Part shown: in pieces, positions 45,075 through 53,150 of the stretch | How positions within the stretch are numbered: position 1 is the stretch's first letter | How the letters are laid out: each line of letters opens with the position of its first letter | Program-made: the position numbers and the translations under genes | Notes under the pieces: generated by a model | The model's database searches: none | What the model was told of the DNA's origin: nothing | Seen by the model: the letters and a program-made list of their open reading frames with translations, nothing else | NCBI GenBank assembly: GCA_013426755.1 | Contig: AP019861.1 | Location: 2,387,271 to 2,451,270 of the forward strand | Length of the DNA: 64,000 bases | Reading direction: 5' to 3' | From: Spirochaetota bacterium | GTDB lineage: Bacteria > Spirochaetota > UBA12135 > COTS27

Positions 45075-45124
45075 TATTGATCTACACACTGCTTGTAATG
45101 CTACATCAGTAGTGTAGATCAATA
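45075..45124. repeat. Long perfect inverted repeat between flaA and bioA
   Basis: 13-bp arms TATTGATCTACAC (45075-45087) and GTGTAGATCAATA (45112-45124). Inside, ACT/AGT (past one bulged A) and TGTA/TACA pair further, so the 50 bases fold into one long hairpin. It begins about 100 bases past the flaA stop and 150 before bioA. No T-run follows on either strand. It could be a processing or terminator structure for flaA or an operator for bioA; it does not match the known BirA operator pattern. Confidence 0.9.
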
Positions 45125-45272
45125 TATGGGATTGCTGGTATCATGGGCTATTGTGAAGACACGCTAGCTCGTTTATACATTTTTCCTCACATAGCTATAT
45201 GCCGTATACTGCTTGTTGTAGAGTTGCTTTAAGCTACGTATTTACCCGTTACTAAGACACTAAGACCACGTT

Positions 45273-46673
45273 ATGCGTAAAAAAAAAGAAGTGTCTCTTT
45301 CTGGGAGGCGCCATAAAAATTTTTCTCCACATAACCATCCTATCTGGCACCCGTGTTCACAAATGAAGGACTACGAATCCTTCCCACCTCTACAGATCAG
45401 TAACGCAGAAGGTTCGTACCTTTACACCCAGACAGGAAAACCACTCATAGATGCGATCAGTAGTTGGTGGTGTAAACCACTAGGACATCGTCATCCACGA
45501 CTGCACGCTGCACTTCTCAGTCAAAGTAGCCGCTTTGAACACGTGATCTTAGCCAATACCACCTACGATATCATAGAAAAACTCAGTCATGCACTCCTAA
45601 CCTTAAATCCCCCCATGTACAAAGTCTTTTATAGCGGAGATGGATCGAGTGCCATTGAAATCGCTCTTAAAATGAGTCTCCAATACCACGCACAGACAAC
45701 AGCACCCCACCGCCGAACACAATTTGCTTATCTCAAACACGCCTACCATGGTGAAAATTTGCTCTCGCTTTCTATAAGTGATCTAAACCTTTATAAAAAC
45801 CCCTTTAAAAAACTTTGTCTAGAAAATGTCTGCCTTCCTGCGCATTCCCTATTGACAGGACGAAGAGACCCTCAGTGGAATAAACCGCTTACAAAAGATG
45901 ATACAACATGGCATGCCATCTATGAAACATTAGAACAGCATAAAGAAACCCTTGCTGGTATCATTATTGAACCTATCGTACAAGGCGCTGGTGGTATGAA
46001 AATACACGCACCCGCGCTCATCGATAATCTTAGGACATGGAGCCGCCAATATAACATTCATATAATCGCAGATGAAATTATGACCGGTTTAGGACGCACA
46101 GGCGCTCCCCTAGCCATGCACCATAGCCAAAGCACAAGTGATATTACCGTTCTTATGAAAGGTCTAAGTGCAGGCTATTTGCCCTTCTCAGCCATTCTCA
46201 CGACAAAAGAGATTTATGACGCTTTTTACGATGACTTTGAAACACACAAAGCTTTTATTCATTCAAATACTTACAGCGGCAACGCCTTAGGGGCTGCAGT
46301 CGCTTTAGAAGCACTGAGTATTTATAAAGAACAAGACTGGTTTAACCAGGTAGCCGCCAACGAAATGACGCTTACTTCCATTTTAAGCCGCGTGGCTAAG
46401 AAAACAGGTGTCCTTAAAGAAGTACGCGGCATTGGCTGGATCGCAGCAGCCGAACTACGGTTCACACCCCACCCTACACAAAAATCATCGCTGCCCCGAC
46501 CGGCTCTGGCGGTATTTAAAGAATGTGCCAAACTAGGCCTTTTCATCCGACCATTAGGAAACACCCTCTACCTCCTTCCACCTTTTAATATAAGTTCTAA
46601 AACGCTGCAGACATTAGAAGCCATCCTCACACAAGCACTCTTAAACCTTAAAAACGATTACCCGTTAGAATAA
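45273..46673 (+). CDS. bioA: Adenosylmethionine-8-amino-7-oxononanoate aminotransferase
   Basis: PLP enzyme that makes 7,8-diaminopelargonic acid in biotin synthesis, using SAM as amino donor. WHPCSQMKDYE near residue 25, ISSWWCKPLGHRHP near 62, YSGDGSSAIEIALKM near 120, ADEIMTGLGRTG near 266 and LMKGLSAGYLPFSA with PLP Lys296; HSNTYSGNALGAA near 331 completes the class III signature. Length 466 aa, slightly long because of about 20 basic N-terminal residues (MRKKKEVSLSGRRH). bioB, bioD and bioF are not nearby, so it is an orphan here. Confidence 0.95.
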   Translation: MRKKKEVSLSGRRHKNFSPHNHPIWHPCSQMKDYESFPPLQISNAEGSYLYTQTGKPLIDAISSWWCKPLGHRHPRLHAALLSQSSRFEHVILANTTYDIIEKLSHALLTLNPPMYKVFYSGDGSSAIEIALKMSLQYHAQTTAPHRRTQFAYLKHAYHGENLLSLSISDLNLYKNPFKKLCLENVCLPAHSLLTGRRDPQWNKPLTKDDTTWHAIYETLEQHKETLAGIIIEPIVQGAGGMKIHAPALIDNLRTWSRQYNIHIIADEIMTGLGRTGAPLAMHHSQSTSDITVLMKGLSAGYLPFSAILTTKEIYDAFYDDFETHKAFIHSNTYSGNALGAAVALEALSIYKEQDWFNQVAANEMTLTSILSRVAKKTGVLKEVRGIGWIAAAELRFTPHPTQKSSLPRPALAVFKECAKLGLFIRPLGNTLYLLPPFNISSKTLQTLEAILTQALLNLKNDYPLE

Positions 46674-46834
46674 TAAACCACAGCCACAAGAAAATTTTTA
46701 TTCCTACCCCAATACGTTAAATAATTACCCCACCCACCTATTTTTCAATGATAAACTATAATAGCCACTACGCAGCCATACCACCACCTTTATACAAATA
46801 GTGTAGCTAGCCGCAAAAAAAAGAAACCGCACCC

Positions 46835-48151
46835 ATGAAAGCACAATTACTCATTGCTAAAAAATTTCTCAAACCCAAAGGACGCAAGACTTCATTAACA
46901 TCACTTGTAAGTCTCCTATCGGTAATAGGCGTCATGCTAGGCATCATGGTGCCCATTGTTGTCATATCCGTAATGTCAGGATTTCAAAAAGAAATTAAAG
47001 ACAAGATCCTAAGCCTCAACGGCCACATCACAATGCTACCCATTCTCGCTAATAGCATTAACAACTATGAAGAGATCATATCGTTCATAAAAAAACAAGA
47101 CAACGTAGAAGCCGTCACCCCCTATATAGAAGTGCAGGGACTCATTTATTTTCAAGACAGGTTTGAACCTGTTAAGATACGTGGGTTAGACCAGTCTATC
47201 TTCACCGAAGACAATAACTTCTCAGAACTCTTAGAGATCACGCAAGGACAAAAAGACCTTACACGCAAATATCACATCATGATCGGAACAGAACTTGCTT
47301 CGAACAATTATCTTTCAATTGATGATCGTCTCAATTTAGTTATCGCTGATCGGGGCACTCTTTCACTAGAAACGCAAACAAAAAATGTACGCGGTGTTAT
47401 TAAAGGTATCTTCAAAACAGGGTTTCAAGACTTCGATAATAACGTCGTCTACGTCTCCCTCATCACCCTCCAAGAACTCCTCAATCAACCTGACCGCGTC
47501 AATGCCATCGATATCAAACTAACCAATGTCTTTAATACAGCAGGTATCGTGACTAGTCTTATTACAAATTTCGGTGACGTCTATCAAGTGTTCACATGGA
47601 AAGAACTTAACCACAATTTCTTCAAAGCACTAGCCCTCGAACAGACCGTGATGTACCTAATCATGTTTTTCATCTTAGTCGTTGCTATCTTCAATGTTAC
47701 GAGCGGACAATTGATGCTTATTATTGAACGGAAGCGAGAAATTGGTATCTTAAAAACACTGGGAATGACGCCATCACACATCACACAAGTATTTTTAGTC
47801 GAAGGATTGGCTGTGACGATTTTAGGAGCATTGATCGGTGGCGCAGTGGGGTTTATTATCTCATTGAATGTCAGTTTCTTTATAGCGATCATTGAGTATA
47901 TCATTAATATCTTCAACAGACTTTACTTTCTGCTAGGCTCAATGCTTGGCCTTATCAATAAATCGTACGAAGCTTTCTCTATCTTCCCAGAAGGCATTTA
48001 CTATTTAGATAAAATTCCCTCAGACCCCAGTTTTACCCGTGTTCTGTTCTTTATCACAATGGCTATTATTTTATCGATAGTAAGCGGACTTTTTCCAGCA
48101 CTCAAAGCAGCCGCCATGCGCCCTGTCGATGTTATGCGTTACGAACAATAG
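46835..48151 (+). CDS. LolC/LolE-family ABC transporter permease
   Basis: Inner-membrane subunit of the lipoprotein-releasing complex that detaches outer-membrane lipoproteins and hands them to LolA. The N-terminal part (LLIAKKFLKPKG) and first transmembrane helix (VIGVMLGIMVPIVVISVM, about 27-48) are followed by a large periplasmic domain (about 50-270) and three more helices (LIMFFILVVAIFNVTSG near 275, GLAVTILGALIGGAVGF near 325, ITMAIILSIVSGLFPA near 408). The ERKREIGILKTLGM coupling segment near 295 is typical. 438 aa. It pairs with the ATPase gene 83 bases downstream. One permease suggests a homodimeric LolF-like or LolC2D2 system. No ribosome binding site was seen. Confidence 0.93.
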   Translation: MKAQLLIAKKFLKPKGRKTSLTSLVSLLSVIGVMLGIMVPIVVISVMSGFQKEIKDKILSLNGHITMLPILANSINNYEEIISFIKKQDNVEAVTPYIEVQGLIYFQDRFEPVKIRGLDQSIFTEDNNFSELLEITQGQKDLTRKYHIMIGTELASNNYLSIDDRLNLVIADRGTLSLETQTKNVRGVIKGIFKTGFQDFDNNVVYVSLITLQELLNQPDRVNAIDIKLTNVFNTAGIVTSLITNFGDVYQVFTWKELNHNFFKALALEQTVMYLIMFFILVVAIFNVTSGQLMLIIERKREIGILKTLGMTPSHITQVFLVEGLAVTILGALIGGAVGFIISLNVSFFIAIIEYIINIFNRLYFLLGSMLGLINKSYEAFSIFPEGIYYLDKIPSDPSFTRVLFFITMAIILSIVSGLFPALKAAAMRPVDVMRYEQ

Positions 48152-48234
48152 CAAGTAACGTCCGTTTCTTATATACCCCACATAATAATAGTAGCCAGCC
48201 ACACCACGCCATATCCATTAAAAAGACTATCATC

Positions 48235-48933
48235 ATGACACTCCGACCCCCTATTCAGATAGAACATGTGAGTAAAAAATTCACATTGAAAAACAAGGTC
48301 ATTGACATTGTTGAAAACGTTTCTGTAACATTTCCACAGAACAAATTGATCGCTATCATTGGAGCGAGTGGTTCTGGAAAATCAACTTTCTTAAACTTGC
48401 TAGGCGGTCTAGACAAACCCAATAGCGGAAGTATCTTTATTAACGATACCGACATCACCACCATGAATGAAAAAAAGCTCGCACAACTCAGAAATAAACA
48501 CATTGGGTTTATTTTTCAACAACCTCAGCTTATTGGCGAACTGACCACCTTAGAAAACGTTATCTTACCTGCTTATATTTTAAAGACACGCCACCAGCAA
48601 GCCTACCACCACGCCCAGTATTTACTAGAAAGAACGCGACTTAATTATCGTAAAGATCATCTCAGTGGAGAACTCTCAGGCGGAGAAATGCAGCGCGCAG
48701 TTATTGCCCGGGCGCTCATCAATAATCCTAAGATCATTCTAGCCGACGAACCTACAGGCAATCTCGATAAAAACAACGCTCTCGAAATTTTTATGCTGCT
48801 TAAAGAACTGTCCATGCAAAAACAAGTGACCGTCATCATGGTCACACACGATCTCAATCTCGCTAGAAAAGCCGATGTCATTTATGAATTACGTAATCAT
48901 TCCCTCTATACGGCTAAGGTCATAAGCAAATAA
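48235..48933 (+). CDS. lolD: Lipoprotein-releasing ABC transporter ATPase LolD
   Basis: ATPase of the Lol complex, 232 aa. Walker A GASGSGKST near residue 39, Q-loop FIFQQPQLIGELTTLENV near 92, signature LSGGEMQRAVIARAL near 144, Walker B IILADEPTGNLD near 164 and the switch histidine in VTHDLNLA. The MacB/LolD-type features fit the permease partner upstream. ATG at 48235 follows the permease stop by 83 bases. The intrinsic terminator at 48953 ends the pair. Confidence 0.95.
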   Translation: MTLRPPIQIEHVSKKFTLKNKVIDIVENVSVTFPQNKLIAIIGASGSGKSTFLNLLGGLDKPNSGSIFINDTDITTMNEKKLAQLRNKHIGFIFQQPQLIGELTTLENVILPAYILKTRHQQAYHHAQYLLERTRLNYRKDHLSGELSGGEMQRAVIARALINNPKIILADEPTGNLDKNNALEIFMLLKELSMQKQVTVIMVTHDLNLARKADVIYELRNHSLYTAKVISK

Positions 48934-48952
48934 TTGTAATAAAAAAGATTCT

Positions 48953-48992
48953 ATTGCCGTCTTTATTGTAAACGGCAATTTGTCTTCTTTCT
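48953..48992 (+). terminator. Intrinsic terminator after lolD
   Basis: Perfect 8-bp stem ATTGCCGT / ACGGCAAT (48953-48960 and 48972-48979) with an 11-base loop, followed by the T-rich tail TTGTCTTCTTTCT. It starts 20 bases past the lolD stop, and is the best intrinsic terminator in the window. Confidence 0.7.
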
Positions 48993-49146
48993 CATTGTAT
49001 TTCGTGATAATTCAATGATAATTCATAACAATTCATGACAATTAAAAATTTCACGAACTCTGTATTCCAAATAGCCGCTGCATCTTATAAAAAATAGCGA
49101 CCGATCGTACTCATCTAGCAATCTATACTTGATCGTATTGAGCCTT

Positions 49147-50889
49147 TTAATCTCTAAAAAAATAGCCTCTTCGATGTGTTTTACAATGCGAACATTGAAG
49201 AGTATTAAACCTAAAAGCCCGCCCGACAATGCTAGTACGGTATTCTGGCAATAACCGTGTAGGGTCACTTCCTTTATTATTAGCACAAGATAATTGCTGC
49301 CGCCGATATTTACGGCAACATTGAGGACAGGGAGGATAAAACAACGAGGGCTCGGCTAGTAGAAATTTGTTAAGAAGTGTAACAATATTCCATTCTTTTT
49401 TATGCTGCATACGCGCACGGAGATAGTCGTTCTGTGCGCGTTCTGTATGCCTGATAATATCTGCCATATGTCTTTTTAGTGGAGCAAGGATTTTACCATT
49501 ATGACGGTTAGTGGAATTAGCGAGTTTTAAAGTGTCTGCTAACGACGTTTGTAAGAGTTCAGCGGGCGCTTTAAAAAAGGCTGAGAAATCCTGCTTTGCT
49601 ATCGCTTGCAGATAGGGTGTTGGAGCGGAGACCCAGAGTGGAATTCCTAATATAAGCGCATTTCTAGCTGTAAGACTAGGATGTGTGAAGACACGGTTAG
49701 CATGTTTCAATAATAACCGATAATGCACTTCTGATAAACGTTTTAAAAAATGTGTGCGCGTAAGCAAATGTTTTTGTAATTGCTTGAACTTAGCTAGATC
49801 ATGATAATGACGTGAAACATACTTGTGGTATCTAGCTAGCTCGTTAGCAAGCGTTAGCTTCCATAATAGGTAGCCTTCTTTAACATCGTCTATCAATATC
49901 ATTGTATCAGGAAGTACGGTTACCATACCATTACGCTTTACAATGTTTTGTGCATCAATCTTGTTGCTATCAGTATTTTTTTTATAAGCATCTATTTTTA
50001 TTAAAAAATCATATACAGCAAGAGCGATCACTTGTTTGTACACATGTTTCCAATACGCTATTTTTTTTATTCCACCGATATAAACGACACTGTATGTTTT
50101 GAGGTTTGCGTTAGCTAGTGGAGTCCATCCTTGCTGAGTACTGTATTTTTCAATTAATGAAGCACGTAATTTTTTAGGCTGCTTTTTATTAATTGTACTG
50201 GCAGTACCGGTGTTCGATGATTGGCGGGGCATTAACAGATGCCAACTTAGGCTGAGATTGGCATGCTGCGGCTTCTTAGCCTTACTATGAGCGGTTACTT
50301 TTATATTATCTTGAGAAGAGAGAAAGGGTAGCGATCGAATAAGGTAATCTGCATACGCCGTGAATTGATTCTGTTTGCTATCTAGAACAATATGAAAGAT
50401 TTTCTGCTGGGTTGCAGTACTGCTATGACTCGTCTTTTTAATGAGTGCAAGTCCTTTACTTTGCACATCCCAGACAATTATATCTGGCATGTGTGTATAA
50501 ATCCATTTTGTTCGTGCGGCTGTATTAGGAAAGAGCAGAAAATCTTTTTTTTCAAGGGTGGTTAAGGGATAATGGGTATTTTTCTTTAAATGGAGACGGT
50601 GACTGTGATTTTTTACTTGGTTTGTGATGACACTAAGCCAGATACGTAAATCAATCAGAGGTTTTTGAGTGCAGCTAGCAGGAGGCAGGTTCGAATGCCT
50701 AGCGGCTAATTCAATGCCCCCAGTTAGAGGGAGGTTCGAGTACTCAGCGGCTAGGGTACGTTTGAGCGTGAGCATCCGCATAAAATGTCCCCAGCCGCCA
50801 TTACCGACATCTTGAGCACATAGTAATATATCTCGCTTAAAGCATTGCGGCTTAGCTGCTGAGGTTAATGTTGAGGACTTTGCCGCCAC
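49147..50889 (-). CDS. PseG/GT-B-like protein with C-terminal cysteine motif, function uncertain
   Basis: 580 aa. The N-terminal ILLCAQDVGNGGWGHFMRML resembles the substrate-binding loop of PseG and related UDP-sugar hydrolases (DxxxxxGxGHxMR), and HANRVFTHPSLTARNALILG near 425 resembles the GT-B C-terminal nucleotide loop. Between these lies a long K/S/T/N-rich region (about 60-300). Residues about 525-570 hold CPQCC, CANN and CSHC, a possible zinc ribbon. The combined arrangement is not one I know. A duplicated 15-residue unit, AAEYSNLPL / AARHSNLPP, sits near residues 47-70. By motif it could help make or remove nonulosonate-type sugars, for example on flagella, but this is weak. Start GTG with no ribosome binding site. 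Confidence 0.5.
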   Translation of the reverse strand: MAAKSSTLTSAAKPQCFKRDILLCAQDVGNGGWGHFMRMLTLKRTLAAEYSNLPLTGGIELAARHSNLPPASCTQKPLIDLRIWLSVITNQVKNHSHRLHLKKNTHYPLTTLEKKDFLLFPNTAARTKWIYTHMPDIIVWDVQSKGLALIKKTSHSSTATQQKIFHIVLDSKQNQFTAYADYLIRSLPFLSSQDNIKVTAHSKAKKPQHANLSLSWHLLMPRQSSNTGTASTINKKQPKKLRASLIEKYSTQQGWTPLANANLKTYSVVYIGGIKKIAYWKHVYKQVIALAVYDFLIKIDAYKKNTDSNKIDAQNIVKRNGMVTVLPDTMILIDDVKEGYLLWKLTLANELARYHKYVSRHYHDLAKFKQLQKHLLTRTHFLKRLSEVHYRLLLKHANRVFTHPSLTARNALILGIPLWVSAPTPYLQAIAKQDFSAFFKAPAELLQTSLADTLKLANSTNRHNGKILAPLKRHMADIIRHTERAQNDYLRARMQHKKEWNIVTLLNKFLLAEPSLFYPPCPQCCRKYRRQQLSCANNKGSDPTRLLPEYRTSIVGRAFRFNTLQCSHCKTHRRGYFFRD

Positions 50890-51059
50890 AGACTATTTTT
50901 ATAGCGCTACAAGTATTTACAGGTACTGCAAGTATTTAAGACGTGCATAAGACCGTTATTTAGGAGGGAGCGTCTTTATAATGAGTTATTGTGCTATTGT
51001 GCTCGATCATTGTGATAGATTACTGTTGTGGATTATTACTAGATGCGGTATGACAAATG

Positions 51060-52286
51060 TTATTGATGATGCTTTTCACGACTGATTTCAATACGGCGTC
51101 TGCGCTGTTCCATTTTCCGTCCGAATTCGACTTCTTTTTCCAAGCGACTTAAATTTCTGCACAAAAATTTATTTTTATCGATAGTCACAATATCTTCTTG
51201 AAGTATAACTCTTAAGGCGTCTTTGACGAGTCTTTCTTCAACCCCAAGCATGCTTTGTATTTCCTTAGGACCAAAGTCAAAAGCGTAGGAGGCACTGGTA
51301 AGATTATGGACGTGTTTTTTATAAACCTGGGTGATAAGGGTATCGTAAATGCGATGTTTAATATCTTTAAAGTAGAAATTATCGAGTTGTTTATAAATCG
51401 TCCATAACCGTTCGCTAAGCAGCATAATAATTTTGGTAGCGAGGCGTGCATTTTTATTAATGATGTTATTAAAATTGCGTTGATTGAGGACGGTACATGA
51501 AGTGGGTTCTGCTGCGATGGCGGTTGCAGAACGATTTTCATTATTGAGGAGTGCCATTTCACCAAAGATGTCGCCTTGTTTGAGGACTGCGATAAGCACT
51601 TCTTGGCCATTAATAACTTTAGAGATGTTCACTCGTCCTGACTCAATGATAAATACTTCAAAACCAGGTTCAAATTCGCTAAAAAGAATGTCGCCCTGCT
51701 TGTATTTGCGATTGAGGTCTGAGGCGAAGGCGTGCTTAATTTTACTGAGGACGGTTAAATCAATGGTTTTAAGACGTTCCTGTGCCTCTTTAGCGAGGTC
51801 ACTGTAAGCAAAATTTTTAATATACTGCGTATAAATGTATGCGGATATTGCCATTTCACCTTTATTGTAGTAAAATTCACCTTGGTGAAAGAGCATGTAT
51901 GGATCGTCTTTCTTTTTAGTTGCCAGGAGTGTTCTACTTGCCAGTTCTTCGCTATATTTCCTGAGTTCGTTAGAAAACGAACGGATTATCTTTAATACAA
52001 GAGGAGGTGACTGTTGAATGAGGAAATCAAATTGATCTTTACGGACCATAATAACTTCACTGTCTGTGACGACTTGTGAAGAAATAAGGCGCGGATGTCC
52101 TGTCATTGCCGAGATGACACCGAAAAAGTCTCCTGGCCCTAACACACGTTGCAATCGGTCGGCTTGTCTGAATGATGAAAAGGTTTTTATCGCACCTCTT
52201 CTTACAATATAAAAATGATGTCCTTCTTGTTTATTTTCTACCGTAATATACGACCCTGCTTTAAATTTAATAGCGGATAATTTCAT
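51060..52286 (-). CDS. Regulator with two cyclic-nucleotide-binding domains and a winged-helix end
   Basis: 408 aa. CNB domain 1 at about 1-115 (VRRGAIKTFSSF, GPGDFFGVISAMTG), a TPR-like helical pair at about 125-170 (LFHQGEFYYNKGEMAISAYI), CNB domain 2 at about 190-300 (IESGRVNISKVING, QGDIFGEMALLNNENRSATA, whose GE and R-A residues fit a cNMP-binding cassette), then a Crp-type winged helix (about 305-385: PKEIQSMLGVEERLVKDAL). Domain 1 lacks the GExx..RxA cassette and probably does not bind nucleotide. A similar double-domain protein exists in Treponema. Role: a cAMP/c-di-nucleotide or ligand-responsive transcription regulator. AAGG 9 bases before ATG. Confidence 0.88.
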   Translation of the reverse strand: MKLSAIKFKAGSYITVENKQEGHHFYIVRRGAIKTFSSFRQADRLQRVLGPGDFFGVISAMTGHPRLISSQVVTDSEVIMVRKDQFDFLIQQSPPLVLKIIRSFSNELRKYSEELASRTLLATKKKDDPYMLFHQGEFYYNKGEMAISAYIYTQYIKNFAYSDLAKEAQERLKTIDLTVLSKIKHAFASDLNRKYKQGDILFSEFEPGFEVFIIESGRVNISKVINGQEVLIAVLKQGDIFGEMALLNNENRSATAIAAEPTSCTVLNQRNFNNIINKNARLATKIIMLLSERLWTIYKQLDNFYFKDIKHRIYDTLITQVYKKHVHNLTSASYAFDFGPKEIQSMLGVEERLVKDALRVILQEDIVTIDKNKFLCRNLSRLEKEVEFGRKMEQRRRRIEISREKHHQ

Positions 52287-52505
52287 CTTATCTAACCTTG
52301 TTAAGCAATGCTAAGTCTGGACGCGTACTGTTATTACGATTGATTTCTTATCTCAATTATCTCAAGTAAGGGCAAAATTTTCAGTTTATTTTCCTAGCTA
52401 CGACAAAAACCTTAAATCTTTACTCTTTTGATCCTTGATGATGAAGATTGTTATTTAAGAGACGATTATCTAATACACAAAAAAACAGAGGTCCAATAAA
52501 AAAGC

Positions 52506-52531
52506 CTTATCCACATAAAAAACCTATCCAC
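52506..52531. promoter_or_regulatory. Two DnaA-box-like sites
   Basis: TTATCCACA (consensus, 52506-52514) and CTATCCACA (one mismatch, 52523-52531), same orientation, 17 bases apart, next to AT-rich DNA. Gene orientation does not diverge here as expected at a bacterial origin, so I do not call it oriC. Confidence 0.35.
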
Positions 52532-52646
52532 ACATTGCTTCCTATGTAGTGCAAATATCGGAAAAATCTATATATAAACTTACTTCCATTATTTTAATAC
52601 CACTAATACCACTTTATAACAGCATAATCGCTTATTAATTATAGTC

Positions 52647-52683
52647 TAGCATAATCATCTCATTATTATAATCGATTATGCTA
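52647..52683. repeat. 10-bp inverted repeat, third half-site nearby
   Basis: TAGCATAATC (52647-52656) and GATTATGCTA (52674-52683), perfect arms with a 17-base spacer. A third copy, AGCATAATC, occurs at 52621. It resembles an operator with a long spacer; no regulator is assigned. Confidence 0.8.
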
Positions 52684-52821
52684 AGAAACAAACTAATTTA
52701 TGAAAAAAATCTACCCTAAGGACTTATTTTAATTATATAATACTTATTTATTATGTAGTCATTGATTGATGTTTGTTTTATCCGTAGCAGGTCATTTTTG
52801 AAGGTCATTCTTGATATTGTA

Positions 52822-52894
52822 GGCCAGATAGCTCAGTTGGTAGAGCATAGGACTGAAAATCCTAGTGTCCGCAGTTCGATTCTGCGTCTGGCCA
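52822..52894 (+). tRNA. tRNA-Phe, anticodon GAA
   Basis: 73-nt cloverleaf: acceptor stem GGCCAGA / TCTGGCC, D arm GCTC/GAGC with AGTTGGTA, anticodon stem TAGGA/TCCTA around loop CTGAAAA (anticodon GAA), T arm GCAG/CTGC with GTTCGATT, discriminator A. The terminal A is followed by CCG, so CCA is not encoded in full. It is followed by a short direct repeat (GTTTGTTGTACTTAT twice) and the terminator-like 40-bp array. Confidence 0.97.
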
Positions 52895-53000
52895 CCGTTT
52901 GTTGTACTTATGTGTTTGTTGTACTTATATTATAGGCATTATTATTGCATTGATACTATTGATTTATACTAGAAAACTTCAAGGAGTCGTGATCCTTACT

Positions 53001-53150
53001 CCATTTCTTACCGATCGCTTGTCTGATCGTTTTTCCTACCCAATTTCTTACCGATCGCTTATCTGATCGTTTTTCCTACTCCATTTCTTACCGATCGCTT
53101 GTCTGATCGTTTTTCCTACCCAATTTCTTACTGATCGCTTGTCTAATCAT
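53001..53150 (+). repeat. 40-bp tandem array of terminator-like hairpins
   Basis: Four copies of a 40-base unit, the last decayed. Each of the first three contains CGATC-GCTTGTCT-GATCG, a 5-bp stem, directly followed by TTTTTCC. The start alternates CCATTT / CAATTT, so copies 1 and 3 are identical, giving an 80-bp higher-order period. It lies about 105 bases past tRNA-Phe and just past the cobA-hemD stop. The T-run orientation fits termination of plus-strand transcription from the tRNA. Confidence 0.9.

Larger units (their letters stand above)
52287..52821. other. AT-rich gap with DnaA-box-like sites, no gene
   Basis: 535 bases before tRNA-Phe. It contains TTATCCACA (52506) and CTATCCACA (52523), the inverted repeat at 52647-52683 and a TATAAT at 52736-52741. 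No open frame is convincing. Confidence 0.5.

Noticed and set aside
45075-45124. BirA operator for bioA
   Set aside because: Arms read TTGATCTACAC / GTGTAGATCAA with a 24-base gap, which differs from the TTGT(A/T)AAC-type BirA operator, so no regulator is assigned.
49023-49286. 87-aa minus-strand frame past the end of the PseG-like gene
   Set aside because: It overlaps the end of the larger gene in another frame; no ribosome binding site or family resemblance.
52287-52821. Replication origin (oriC)
   Set aside because: Only two DnaA-box-like sites, no dnaA, dnaN or gyr genes nearby, and gene orientation does not diverge around the site.
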